A stretch of 64,000 bases of DNA, taken from contig BSYO01000025.1 of assembly GCA_033239525.1 (NCBI GenBank), positions 2,762,001 through 2,826,000 of the forward strand. Direction: 5' to 3'. The notes beneath the pieces were generated by a model. The model searched no databases. It was given only the letters and a program-made list of their open reading frames with translations, and was not told the origin of the DNA. The position numbers and the translations under genes were made by a program. Positions 19,028-31,300 of this stretch are shown here, one piece after another. Origin of the DNA: Nepenthes gracilis (taxonomy: Eukaryota; Streptophyta; Magnoliopsida; Caryophyllales; Nepenthaceae). The number at the start of each line of letters is the position of its first letter. Position 1 is the first letter of the stretch.

Positions 19028-20421
19028 TGGGTACACTAAAAATGGACTGGCCCCACAAAAGTCAAAGGCCCAAGATGACGGTCAACACTCTAGTAGCCCA
19101 ATTGAAAAACGGGCCCAAAAGCTAAAAAAGCCCAGGTTTGCCAGTCGCCAGCGTTGAAACGGGCCATCCTCTCAAATGTGCCAACTCAAATGTTGGACTG
19201 TCTTTGTGCGCATTAGGCCCAAAGGGGCTATTCTACAGTATGGGCCTGGTTCACGCAGGCCCATGGCCCATCTGGCGGCCGACGGCGGATATCTTTTATA
19301 AGGGCGGCCAACACGCACGCAGATGGTCAACTCGAGCGTTGACCGTCCGTGTTTTGTACTTTGGGCCCCAAGAAGCCTTTCGACAGTAACGGGCCTGACC
19401 CGTTTGGGCCCACCAGTCATTAAAAGGCCAACAACGATCCTCTAAGGATATTCGACGATCTCGACTCAGACCAACAAGGATATTAACAAGATTGGCGCCC
19501 TCCAAAGAAGAAAAGCGCCAGATCATCCCAATTCCTTGCCAGCCAAGGCACTCTAACGGTAATATGCTAAGGAGGAAAGAAACCAACTTGGAAACTTGTT
19601 GGCCGCCACACAAAGAAACAATCATGATCACATGGCTACCGGCATCTGCTCCAGAAGGTAAGCTTACCAGCAAATCAGGAAGGCAATCGCTCCTTCCAAA
19701 GAAGGAGGATTGGCCTCTCAACTACAAAAGAAGCCATTAAATCGCTCCTTCATTGCCAGCCAAGGCACTCTAACGGTAATATGCTAAGGAGGAAAGAAAC
19801 CAACTTGAAAACTTGTTGGCCGCCACACAAAGAAACAATCATGATCACATGGCTACCGGCATCTGCTCCAGAAGGTAAGCTTACCAGCAAATCAGGAAGG
19901 CAATCGTTCCTTCCAAAGAAAGAGGATTGGCCTCTCAACTGCAAAAGAAGCCATTAAATCATCATTCAAGGCATGCCTTCATTGATGCTTTCTTCGACAC
20001 CTTCATTGACACAAGCCTTCTTGAACACTGCCAATTGCCTACGCTTTTTGAAAGACGATTTTGTGCTCACAGAAGCTTACCTTCTCTGCCACCTTCGTTC
20101 TCCCAAAGGACCCTAAGGCAACAAGCGAGCCCTCACGGCCGTTTACTGCCTTCCCACCTCCCAAATTCAAGAAGATCTCACGTCTCTCTTACATCTAGGT
20201 TAAACACTCAAACTCTCTCTCTCTATTTTTTTTCTTCCTTTTCAAGACTCCATTTCTTGACTTGAAACGTCGGTGTTTTTCGGTGACAACTTTTCGCCGA
20301 TAACGCCGACCTCTTGTTCGCTTTTAATGGTGTGCGAGGATTCGCATCGATGAATCTGGAGCCGGATCAAACCATCCGTAAGAATCCGAATCTGTTCAAA
20401 GTCGGATCCAAGTACGCATCA
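19028..20421 (+). mobile_element. Solo LTR of the element-1 family, 1394 bp
   Basis: TGGGTACACT at the left and GTACGCATCA at the right, with no PBS-linked internal region. It matches the 5' LTR of element 1 read on the minus strand, notably gacaacttttcgccga, tggtgtgcRRggt and gaatctgttcRaagt near the end. Flanked by identical aatattaa (19020-19027 and 20422-20429); the empty paralogue near 44411-44425 (gaaaataatattaaaataaaaaatatgg) has one copy. Contains a TATA-like ttttataagg near 19293-19302 and an internal tandem duplication that makes it longer than the element-1 LTR. Confidence 0.85.
19536..19961. repeat. 217-bp tandem duplication inside the solo LTR
   Basis: ttgccagccaaggcactc starts at 19536 and again at 19753; both copies run to aagaagccattaaatc (19743 and 19960). 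The copies are almost identical (a few substitutions), so the duplication is recent relative to the LTR. Confidence 0.9.
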
Positions 20422-20429
20422 AATATTAA

Positions 20430-22080
20430 AATAAAAAATATATGGTTATTTTCATTTCTTTAATATTATAAATTTTTTAGAACTTTGATATTTATAAAAA
20501 TAGTAAAAAATTTATTTATTTATAGTTATTTTTTATTCTATCTATTAGATTATACAGGTAGAATAATTATTGACTTTACAATTGTGAATATCTTTTCAAT
20601 CAATTAATTCAATATGACTTATAAACTTATCTCAAGTATTACCGAAAAATTCGTCAATAATTAATCTAAAATATTATTTTAGAGAGATATATTTTAAATT
20701 TATATATTTGCCTGTATTATAAAATATATATATAAATAAATATAAAATATGTAAATAAAAATTATTTTAATCAAAGACAATTTTAAAAATATTTGCATCC
20801 TAAAATAAAACAAAAAATCTATATAAGAAAGCCATCGTTATATATATATATATTTATATATATATATATATATCAAAGAACATGAAAAAAATTAGTGATA
20901 AAAAACAATGGCTAGTTGTTGGATAGATATAAACACAATTGATCCGGGCTCACATTACAAACGGGGCCTAATTGCCAATAATGTATTCTATCTGCCAAAT
21001 TTTTTGATAAATATTTTAATTGATAGTCACAGACTGACCACCCTTGACAACTGATACTATCCTCCCGTGTGCTATTATTGTGTACGGTCAGTGCAAAAAA
21101 TATGAAACAATAAATACATCTTAATTACATTATTGAATAAAATAAGTATTTTATAGATAAATTAAAAGGTATATTAGTTATTTTTATTTTGTTATTATTA
21201 ATATATATTTTATTCCCTATGCATTTTATTTATTAGCAACTAAATAACCAAATACTTTAATTTATTTAATTTATATTTTTTAATGTTATATACTCACTTT
21301 AAAAAAATTCTTTTTTTTAATGATAGTTACTTTCCAAATTTTGTCAAATAAATTTGATAAATAAGACAAGCAATACAACAGCTATAGCTCCACTATTAAT
21401 AGATAAGATGAAAAATAATTAATAGCCGTACGACGTACATATAACGTCGCGTTACGTCTGTTAAATCCAACGGCATCCAACGGACGTTTTCTTTTGTTAT
21501 TGAAAAAATAAAAAAAAAATTTGAATAAAAAATGTCCGTTGGATTTGCATCCAACGAATCGACGCAGGTGTCGTACGGGCGTCGTACGTCGAAATGTCAC
21601 ATGAATTTGCTGGCTGCCAACACAGTTTGACTGGACCACTACACGTTGTCGTTTTGCTTTGCATTGCTGGCAAGCATTGATATTTAATGCAAATGTACCA
21701 AGATAGGCAGCCTAATAATAACACGTGCATTTTACAACCACAGTTTTCTAAACGGCAGCCCTTCATCGCTATTTTAACGTAGGACAATGACCTATGACAC
21801 TGTTTCAACATTAAATTATACTTTAAAAGTTTTAAGTTTATTTATAAATTAAAATATATATTAAAGTTAAATATCATAATTTAAATTAAAAAAATATATT
21901 TAAATTGAATTTTTATATTTTTATGTAAGTTTAATTTTTTTAACAATCAAAGCATATAGTTTATGCTTACAAAATATGGTTAATCTAGTCCGATAATATG
22001 ATCAAAATAAAATAAAAATATATTAAATTTTAAAATAATAGGAAAAATAAAAATTGAGAAATAAATTAGATAAAAGGGAA
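20430..22080. repeat. AT-rich cluster flank, no gene
   Basis: 20430-20830 matches 22650-23050 and 44420-44560 (tataaattttttagaactttgatatttat and following). 21690-22080 matches 23825-24185 (gtgcattttacaaccacag, cagcccttcatcgYtat, taggacaatgacct). 20830-21400 shows only AT-rich sequence with an (AT)n run near 20842-20872. Confidence 0.65.
21425..21592. repeat. Fold-back element, MITE-like
   Basis: Left arm near 21464-21495 (aaatccaacggcatccaacggacgtttt) is inverted near 21530-21565 (aatgtccgttggatttgcatccaacg). GC-richer outer arms rich in cgtacgacgtac occur at 21427-21440 and 21575-21592. The loop is A/T only. Ends and TSD could not be fixed. Confidence 0.5.
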
Positions 22081-22289
22081 TATATATATGAGACTATTAA
22101 ATATTAAACACTACGTTTCCAATTAAGAGCCTCTCTAACTTGGGGACTGTTGGATTTCCTATATTTTTAGATCTAATAATTCACATTTTTAGACTATAAA
22201 ATAGATTTTTTCTAATTTAGAAAAATTATATATCAAAATATTTATAATATAAAAAATAAAAGAAACATATTATCATATTTTAAAAATTT

Positions 22290-22640
22290 TTCTAAGAAAT
22301 AAATATTGGCAATTGGATTACAACAATATTCATCAATTTTGAAAATGATACATTGGTGGTTGCACCCACCCGTGGCCTGTAGGACACTACAGAGTTGCCC
22401 ATGTACATCTCTCGTACATGTATGGCCTTTAGTGCACCCATTAGATGTCGAAAAGAAAGGATCCAGAGACATTGAATCCATTACTAAAGGACACGTCAAA
22501 GTAGTCTAAGTTGTCCAACGAGTTCAATGAGCACTCGGTCAAGGTGTTACAAGGGAATCCATAGCCATGAGCACGTGTAGGCAAACCACCAACAACACCG
22601 TGAGCTCTTCTATCTTCTTTTTTGGTCACTGGAAAAACAA
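22290..22640 (-). pseudogene. Thaumatin-like protein pseudogene b
   Basis: Minus strand 22570-22441 reads GYGFPCNTLTECSLNSLDNLDYFDVSF and SNGFNV, aligning to residues 97-130 of the intact proteins. After a frame slip near 22441 it continues [36 protein letters not shown]. The C-terminus is replaced by AT-rich sequence as in pseudogene a. The N-terminal side differs from a: it runs into the segment shared with 18.9 and 44.3 kb (GVVGGLP), not into the promoter flank. Confidence 0.8.
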
Positions 22641-23186
22641 TCGAGAAGAAAAATAAAATTAAAATAAAAAAATATGATTATTTTTATTGTTTTAATATTA
22701 TAAATTTTTTAGAACCTTGATATTTATAAAAAATAGTAAAAAATTTATTTATTTATTTATTTTTAGTTATATTTTTATTCTATCTACTAGATTATATAGG
22801 TAGAATAATTATTGCCTTAACAATTGTGAATATCTTTTTAATCAATTAATTCATTATAACTTATAAACTTATCTCAAGTAGTGCTGTGAAATTCGTCAAT
22901 AATTAATGTAAAATATTATTTTAGAGAGATATATTTAAAATTTATATATTTACCCGTATTATAAAATTTATATAAATCTAAATAAAAATCATATCAATCA
23001 AAAATATTTTAAAAATATTTGCATCCTAAAATAAAACAAAAAATCTATTCCAGAAAGCATTTAATATCTCGATAAGAATCCGACGGATGTAATTGAATCA
23101 TCATTTTTTTCTTAGGCTACATTCAAAGCCATCAATTCTTCGTCCTTATAGCGTGACTTTGTAGTCTTTTTGTGGCATGAAGTTAG

Positions 23187-23392
23187 GGATTGAGGGGGCG
23201 TCCTTTTTTCCAATGGAGAAGGATCGTCCTTCTCTTAATCTGGGCCGTCGGATATAAAATCTGATGATTACGTATTTTGGATGATTAAATTTAAAATCGA
23301 ATGGTCCACGTTATATTATTCATTTAAAATGTGTGGGCCGTCGGATTTTATATCCGACGGTTCAGATGAGGAGAAGGACGCCCACCGGATCC
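23187..23392. mobile_element. Mutator-type MITE, 206 bp, with 9-bp TSD
   Basis: Left end GGATTGAGGGGGCGTCCTT and right end, reverse-complemented, GGATCCGGTGGGCGTCCTT. Inner inverted repeats continue (gggccgtcggatataaaatc versus tgggccgtcggattttatatccg). Both sides carry tgaagttag (23178-23186 and 23393-23401), a perfect 9-bp duplication as made by Mutator-superfamily transposases. No coding capacity. Confidence 0.85.
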
Positions 23393-23401
23393 TGAAGTTA
23401 G

Positions 23402-25690
23402 TGCCCTTTTTTATTAATTAAAATAATATATTTTAAAATTTTGAAAAATAATATTAAAATATTTTACAACTTCATTTTCTTAATTTTGTTCTCAATATTT
23501 ATTTTGATATCACATTAGCCTACACAAAAATGATATCAAAATTCATCCAATTTCGTGTTATAGATTTAATCTTCTCTAACAACTAAAATATATAAAAAAA
23601 TTTTCACAATATATATTAATTTAATATTTATGGTATATTTTGACGTCGTATCATGTATTATTACACTGTATCAAAATATAATTTATTTATTTAAAATTAT
23701 ACTTAAAATTAGTTGCTACTGAATAATATAAAATAAAATAAGTTTTTTTTAATGTTAATGTAATAATATAATATTCAATTTAAAAAATACAGAAAAAAAA
23801 TCAATAAATAATAATCAAATCAAGTTATAGTGTGCATTTTACAACCACACTTTTCCAAACCACAGCCCTTCATCGTTATCTTAAAGTAGGACAATGACCT
23901 GCGACGCTGTTTCGACGTCGTCGAAATATACTTTGAAAGTTTTAAGTTCATTTATAAATCAAAATATATAATAAAGCTAAATATCATAGTTCAAATTGAA
24001 AAATATATATTTAATTTGAATTTTTATATTTTTTTGTAAATATAACTTTTTTTTTAAACTATCATAAGCATTTAGTTTATGCTTACGAAATATGGTTAAT
24101 CTAGTCCCATATTATGCTCAAAATAAAATAAAAAATATATTAAATTTAAAAATAATAGGGAAAATAAAAATTGAGAAATAAATTAGAAAAAAAGGAAATA
24201 TATATATATATATATATATAATTCACATTTAATATATATTTTAGAATATAAAATAGGTTTTTCTTAATTTAGAAAAATTATATACCAAAATGTTTATAAT
24301 ATAAAAAATAAAAGATAGCCCTTAAAACAAGGTGTAATAGTCAAATGAATAAAACAAATCATAAGAAAATTAATAAATAGTAATTAAATGAAGTTATAAT
24401 ATTCATTTACGACTACTGGAAATTTAATCCTCCACGTTTTTCCGACGTCGTTCTGGAAGTTTCAAATCTTTTTGGACGTCAAAATATATGTTAATTATAA
24501 AATTATATTTTCATTAATAATAAATAAAAAATATTACTAATTGGAGCTTTGTATTTTTTTTACATATTTATTTTAATTAATCCAAAATTTTATTTAACAT
24601 AAATTATTATTGATACATACTCAGAGTTTTTTAACTATACCGAAAAAATGTAATTAAAAGCTTAGAAAAATAAAAATTGAGAAATAAAATTAATATATTT
24701 TTTTTAAAGCACAAATCCATCAAGTTATCAATAGGCTAGAAAGTAGTTTTTCTCTTTTATAGCTGGTGATATCGTGTATATACTAGTATTATGATTAACA
24801 ATTTGAAAATATAGATATGATATATAGTATATTTTTTTAAAAAAATTAAATTTATACAGATAGAACATAAAAAAACATCTAAAATAGATAAATATGATAT
24901 CTTTGATTCATATTTATGCTCTAACTTGATGAGCATATCACCGTATGAATTAAAATATAGTCAATTCAGTCCGAATTAGACAATATAAAAAGTTAAGATC
25001 GATATTAGAAAGAACAAAAATTGTGTAATAAATTAGAAAAAAAGGGGAAAATTATACATCATACTTCTCCATGTTATCACATGTATTGATGATTGAGGCA
25101 TTGTGATGATAAGAGGCTCTCTAACTAAGGGGAGATCGTAGGACTCCCTAAATTCATATTTAATTTATTTTTTTAAAAAAATATAATATAAGTTTTTAAA
25201 TTTTTTAAATGTCAAAATACCAATATTATAAAAAATTTCAAAAACCTATTATCATATTTTCCTAAAAAAATTTTAAAAAGTTAACAATAGATAATTAGAT
25301 GAGGGATCAAGGAGGAGTTAGTGGGGCGCCTACGTTAGGGCGCATTGGAGTCGTCCCATTCATTTATTTCTTTTGAAAATAAATGAAACTTGAGACAAGA
25401 ATGTTATGTTCTATTCATGGAATACATCCATTAAAACCAGTCAGAAGAGCAAAATTCATATAATTCTTCCACTTTGCAAGGGTGAATAGGAGCCTCAGGT
25501 TTCCTAATTTCTTTTCAAAACAAATGAAATTTAACAGAAGTTTATTTTATTCATGAAGCAGATATAGTACAATCGATCAAGAAAGCAAATTTCTTATGAT
25601 CGTTTCACTTAAATCATGATTATTATATATATATATATATATAATTCTTCTATTATAATGTCATATAGAAACTTAGGTTTCTATAAATTA
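23402..25690. repeat. AT-rich cluster flank downstream of intact gene 1
   Basis: 23825-24315 repeats 21690-22260. 24340-25290 matches 11925-12130 and 39830-40290 (gtttttccgacgtcgttctggaagtttcaaat). 25320-25640 matches 40320-40640, including a locally doubled segment with tttcttttcaaaacaaat and ttattcatg, which supplies AATAAA signals for the minus-strand genes. No coding sequence seen. Confidence 0.65.
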
Positions 25691-25726
25691 TTCATCCATA
25701 GCATTGGAATATAGACCAACAGTACT

Positions 25727-26404
25727 TCAAGGGCAAAACACAACCTTATAATTGGTTCCACCGGGACAGGTATATGTACTTGTTGCATCATCCTTGGGGT
25801 AACTATAAGCGTCAGGGCACAAACCTTTAAAATACTCAGAGTAACTTGTAGGGCCACAACTCCCAGAATTACAACAGTATTCATCAGTCTTAAAAACGGT
25901 GCATGGGTTGTTGCACCCACTTGGGGCCTTTAGGACACTTGGGCATTGCCCATTTACATCCGCCGTACATACAGGACCTTTGGTGCACCCATTAGAGGTT
26001 GGGAGGAAGGACATAGGAACATTGAACCCATCAACAAGGGATATGTCGAAGAAGTCCAAGTTCATATACTGGTTCAACCCATACTCAGCCAAGGTGTTAG
26101 GAGGGGAGCCATAGCCTTGGCACTGGAGCAACCCGCCACAGTCACCAGTTTGGCAGCTTGCCCCATTTGATCCGGAAATGCTACACCCTGTTCGTGCCCA
26201 AATGCGGCCTCCTGTTTGGCCCGCATTAACATTTATAGTCCAAGTTTGACCACTATTCAATTGTTGGCCTCCACCTGGTGCGGCGGCTGCCCAGACTGTG
26301 TAGGGGCAGTTGTTTGTGATAACAAAAGTGGCAGCATCAATGGACAATGAGAATAGAGCAAGAAGAAGAGAAGAAAGAATGATGAATTTTGTGAAGTGGC
26401 TCAT
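25727..26404 (-). CDS. Thaumatin-like protein (PR-5, osmotin type) 1
   Basis: Intronless 225-residue ORF. Residues 1-24 are a hydrophobic signal peptide ([12 protein letters not shown]), mature N-terminus [17 protein letters not shown]. Sixteen cysteines (33, 74, 84, 89, 95, 140, 146, 154, 164, 168, 177, 178, 183, 196, 213, 224) match the eight disulphides of the family. Acidic-cleft residues are present: Arg67, Glu107, Asp120, Asp125 and Asp205/206. Ends in YKVVFCP with no C-terminal vacuolar extension, so apoplastic secretion is likely. The family signature is recognisable as CQTGDCGG, but the upstream GxGxC is NGASC. Such proteins are defence-induced, membrane-permeabilising or glucan-binding antifungals. 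A TATA box lies 64 bp upstream. About 26 residues differ from gene 2. Confidence 0.97.
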   Translation of the reverse strand: MSHFTKFIILSSLLLALFSLSIDAATFVITNNCPYTVWAAAAPGGGQQLNSGQTWTINVNAGQTGGRIWARTGCSISGSNGASCQTGDCGGLLQCQGYGSPPNTLAEYGLNQYMNLDFFDISLVDGFNVPMSFLPTSNGCTKGPVCTADVNGQCPSVLKAPSGCNNPCTVFKTDEYCCNSGSCGPTSYSEYFKGLCPDAYSYPKDDATSTYTCPGGTNYKVVFCP

Positions 26405-26467
26405 TTTTTCTTCCTTCTTTGAGAAGGTGGAATGAAGGATGGTTTCTTGTGTTGTGAATGAAGTGGG

Positions 26468-26475
26468 TTTATATA
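26468..26475 (-). promoter_or_regulatory. TATA box of thaumatin-like gene 1
   Basis: Minus strand TATATAAA in the context ctctatataaaccc, 64-71 bp before the ATG, implying a 5' UTR of about 30-40 nt. Gene 2 has the same box at the same distance. Confidence 0.8.
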
Positions 26476-26479
26476 GAGG

Positions 26480-28360
26480 AGGATTTTGTATATGACGTGA
26501 TGAGAAATTAACTGTTCAATGGATAGTTTAAAAAATATGTATTTATATACTTGATTTGAAATTCTTTATTTGACTACAACAATTAATTATAATTATTATA
26601 TAAATTTATAGATATATATGTTTAAAGTATAAAATTAATTTTAAAATTTTGTCTAACTGATTAAATTCTTTTAATAAATTATCTTCATTTTAAACATGTC
26701 ATAATTATTGTGATGGACCAAATCTTGTGATCATCTTGATCTAATGGTGTAAGGTGGCAATTATGGAGTGCTATATGCTTAAATTAATTCAACTTTTATT
26801 TATATTTATTTACTCTATTTTAAAAGTCATATTAAGTTGCTTCAATTTTTAAATTGTCATTTTATATTTTTAACAGAGTAAGTAATACTCATTTTCTACT
26901 TTATTGATTTGGGTGAAACTCTAATTATATAAATTAATCCATAAAGATTAAATACTCAATATATTAAGATATATTAACAAAAATTAAATTTATAATTAGA
27001 AGTTTAACTAAACTATATTAAATTTCTATAGTCAATTATGAAAGTTCTTATAGATATGAATGTGATATTTTATATGGACAATGGTCCCATAACATATAGA
27101 TCAAATTTAGTTTCATTACATATCTCTTAAATTGAAAATATTTATTACAATCCATAAAATTAATTGATAATTTTAAATGATACAAATTATTTAAAAAATT
27201 CATTTAAATTGTCTAAGAATAAGCAACCTATTTTTTAAATTTTAAAATTTCTTTCTTTTTTTTCCCCTTAGTAAATAATATTTATCCCCACTCAAAGAAA
27301 TCACAAGCATGCTGCAAGGAGTGACTTTTTCTTTCACTCGTTGATCTGACATTGGCATAGAATAAGTGCCCAAATGAAGAGCCATACTAGTGAGAGATAT
27401 ATAGTAAAATCAGATTTCTTTAGCCCCTTCTGTGTTAAGACCTTGTCTTCCTTACATCTATGAGAAAAATGAGGAGCTACAATAGATGAATTGAGCATTT
27501 GATTTTTAGAAGTGTAATCAGACTTATAATTTAATTCATTTGAAAAATTTCATGACATAATATTTGGCCAATAACTAATTTTTCTTTTGAAACTTATTCA
27601 TCTTACCGGCTAAAGGCAATATACAGATTAAATTATTCATCCTAATGCGGTGAACGCTAGATCTTGATTTTGATTGTGTTGCTGGTCTATTGTAGTATTC
27701 TTATTTTCTAAAACTCCATTAGTCAATTTTGGACGTGTATGTGGCGGCGTTTTCTTTTATTTTTGATAGTCTAGTTTGTTGCCTGTCTTTTTGTGGCGGC
27801 ATTGTTTACTCAGATTTGATAGTTTAATATAATTATTTACTTACTAAAAACACATATTATGAAAATATATTTCAGTATTTTTTAAATATTTTTAATAATA
27901 TAATATCTTATTTATTTATCTATTTATATTAATAGATCATGATAAAAATTAATAGTTGATAAATATTTTATCGCCTAATAATATATAAATATAATTTAAA
28001 AATCCCAAAATATTTCATAAAATGAGGAAGGGAGTAAGAATTGCCACGTGTTAAGATTTTATGAGATTTATTATTTTTTTTCTACATATTGTTAAATTAT
28101 TATATTATTCAAAATTGTAAAATATAGAACTCATTTTTAATGATATATTTGAATCTATATTTAGCATTTATTTTTCAATCAATCTTTTTACATTTACTTT
28201 ATTTATTTTTTTTTTTCAATAAGAGTTATAAAATTTTATATAAAACCTTATATCGAAATTTTTCTGAATTTATACTTAAAATCAAAATAGATGAGAACTA
28301 TGAAAAACTCCACCAATTCACATCTTTGTCCCACACATATTATAAGGAATTCTATTGTTT
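26480..28360. repeat. Upstream flank of gene 1, shared across the cluster
   Basis: Aligns with 41405-43640, 34945-37560 and 60720-63370. Landmarks are gttcaatg near 26515, the empty MITE site tgatctaat at 26737-26745, cacaagcatg near 27302 and agtcaattttgga near 27720. No ORF with recognisable domains. It ends abruptly near 28360 against the GC-rich block. Confidence 0.7.
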
Positions 28361-28364
28361 ATAG

Positions 28365-31300
28365 GAAGCGTCTTTGGAGGACAGGGCTCTACTAAGTGCG
28401 CCCGATAAGGGGGCGGTATAGAGATTTGGAGGTGCTCGTGGGAGAGCAGTCCAGAGGAGGGAGGAACTTTTGGGCATCGACAACGTAGAAAGGAACTCCT
28501 GCTGGACTCTTCTCCAGCTACCTGTGTGGGGGGCTGCCCTGGCCTCGCTAAGTTTTTTCCGGAGCCTCTGTGTGGAAGAAAATTCCTCTCCTTCTGCTTC
28601 GTTTCACCCGTTCCACCTCTTCTCCCACTTTGTTTGGTTGGAGGGAGAGCACTGGTGAGTTACGCTCGGGGAACGGCTGAGAGAATAAGAGTGCGTTCGA
28701 TGAGCAATGGCTCACTAAGGGTGCATCCGGGAGCAAATTGCTTTGAGGGCGAGTGGCCTTGAAGGAGAAGAAGGTGAGCTCTCTCTTCTTTCTGGGCCGC
28801 AAAAGGTTGGGATTTCTCTCCTCTTTCACGGACCAAAGTCCCCTTGATTCTTCAGAGTAAGGATTGCCCACCTTTTCTTTGAAGGAAAAGGCGATATATA
28901 AGGTGCGAGCTGGTTGGGCGCCAAATCGCTAGGCCATCCTATGATTGCAGGTGCCAATCATGGTCAACATGGCTATCGGCAAATATCCTTTCCCTTCCCG
29001 GACGATTCTCTAGTTGCAATTATGGTAGTTGCCTTTTAGAGAAGATTTGCTCGGCTTGCGATGACATGCCAGACTGTCAAGCGGCCGTTGCAGCCCATGT
29101 GTGTGGGCATCCGGTTAAGCTGGAGGCAATGGGGGTGGGCACATGGGTTTGCCCATAGGTTGTGGGTCATCGAGCCATGTGGGTTGAGCTGCGCAAGTTG
29201 CTCAGTGGGCCTTGCGCTAGGCTTGAAGAAACTTCTAATGGGCTGTAAATTTGTTGAAATTTGGATTCTGAGTTGGCTCACGGTACTAGATCAATCATTA
29301 GACCTCCATACTGGGAGGTTTAAAATTTCAACCCCTGGCATGTAATGATGGGACGTCATCATGTAGATCCGTACACGTGTTTCTTTCTCATATGGGTAAT
29401 TCTTTGAGCATTGTCAGTTCTTTGCGGACGGCGCTGGTAGGTCTAATCTTTTGTAATAGTGACTTGCTGGTTTCCTCCCCCGGCAGTACATGGAGGGCGT
29501 TTTGCGCCTTGCCTTACGAATCGTTCTCCCATTAGCCAAGTGATGCAAGAGATCAGAGCCTATACTGCCATCGGTCAAAAACGAACGAAGTTATGAGAGG
29601 CTTAAAGACCCATTTGAAGTTTTTCTTGATTCCCTTACTTTGATCAGTCTCAGGCGGTGACGAGGGTGGCCCAAGTATAGGGTCACCTCTATATGCTCCT
29701 CCCAACTGGTGTCGCACAATCCTCACTTAGGCGACTTAGTGGAGTGGCGGTTCAGTCTTGGTGGGGAAGTAGATCGCTTCTTCCTCTTCCTGTCAAGGCG
29801 AATGGACATTCCATCTATGGCCCACATTAGATTGTTGGCGCTTGCTGGAGGAGGAGATTCCTAAGTCCACCGCAGGTCCAGGCTATTGTCATTGCACTGG
29901 GTCTAGTGTAGACTCCAGTCTACGTGGTTACGACCTGTCTTGGTGGACATTCTCTGGTGGTTGCCTCCTTGGTGAGAGTGGTGAATAATCTCATGCTCTT
30001 ACTAGGGAGGGTTTCGACATGTGCTCCCTACTTCTGCAACCTGAGGGATGCGGTGAGCAGAAGCCTGGTGCTCACGACCATTTGGAACGCATTGCCCTGG
30101 GCGCTGAAATTCTATTTTAGGGTCATGTGTCTGCTTGCCCTTCAGGTACCTGACCAAGTGAAGCAAGGCTTGGGAAGTCGGATCGTTATTCCATGCATTC
30201 CTTTTCTTACTTTCACATTGTACGTTCGCCGCTGCGAGTTTTGTATTTTGTAAAAGAAATGAATGGAAATACCGAGTATTCTTTGACTTTATTACATGGC
30301 TCTAATAATCTTGCACGGTGTGAATAATTGAAGCGTTTGGATGTTGCCTTCGGCCACTTGGGCTATGTTGGTCAGATAGTTTGGTTTTCTTGTGGTTTCG
30401 CTCATGGCAGCTCGTCCCCACGCTTGGTAGGGACGGGGGCCGGTTGAGCCCTCCTTGAGCTTGTCAGAGTCGGTTGCCACTACTTGGTGTCCGATAATTT
30501 GATGGTCTGGATTATTGGTGTCTTGGTCTTATGGCGATCTGACCTACGGCCAGTTGTCCTGAATGCTTGGTTGGGGCACATGTCGGCCAAATCTGCCTCG
30601 AATATGCTAGGGTTGCTCGGGAGCAATTTGCAATCTTTGAAAGAGAGGCGCTAGGTTGTCGCCACCTGTGCCGCACTGCTGCCCACCTGGCTTGAGCGTT
30701 TGAGCTAACGGCTATAAGCTAGGAGATGGAGTTGTGGTGTAGGAAGTGAAATGTCCGCGAGCGCATTGTTCCTGGTCTGTTTCTAGAAGCGGAGGTTCCG
30801 TAGGGTTAAGAGTGAGCCACTGGTATTGACCGTGAGCTATCCGAGTTTTAGGTGAGATCCAAGAGATCACAAAGAAAAAATCTCAGGCTCGGGATTGGAT
30901 TGCCTAATTGTGATGATGCTCTACGGGAGGCCAAGTAGAGAGAGAGATGGAGAGCCAAGGGAGCACTACTGGGAGGCCGAGGTGTTGGCTACTTAAGTAC
31001 TGGCACTCAACCGTTTTTGTACTTCTTTGCCCTCTAGATATCTTTGTCCACACTGATTAGTGGGAAGACAGAGTCTTTGTTGGATGGTCTGAGCCTTGGT
31101 AAGTCATTTAGATGGACTGAGGGTGATAAGCCCCTAGCAGACTTTGGCACTTGAATTGGGGATCTCTCGCTTGACGGACCGGATGAGCAAGTCGTTGCCA
31201 CGTCCGCGACTAAACGAGGGATACCGACATTGGTAGCCTCTCTATTTTGCCATTATGCTCTTTGCCGATATGCCCAAATGATTGTATCCGGTTGCTTGAT

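Noticed and set aside
19020..20429. hAT element, suggested by the 8-bp flanking repeat
   Set aside because: Ends are TG...CA and the body aligns with the LTR of element 1; no hAT terminal inverted repeats.
25681..25920. ORFs overlapping gene 1 in other frames (also 25899-26170 and 40837-41043)
   Set aside because: Shadows of the intact thaumatin-like genes.
29924..30253. 109-codon ORF with hydrophobic runs
   Set aside because: No recognisable domain, sits in a decayed retroelement block, frame is not supported by the related copies.
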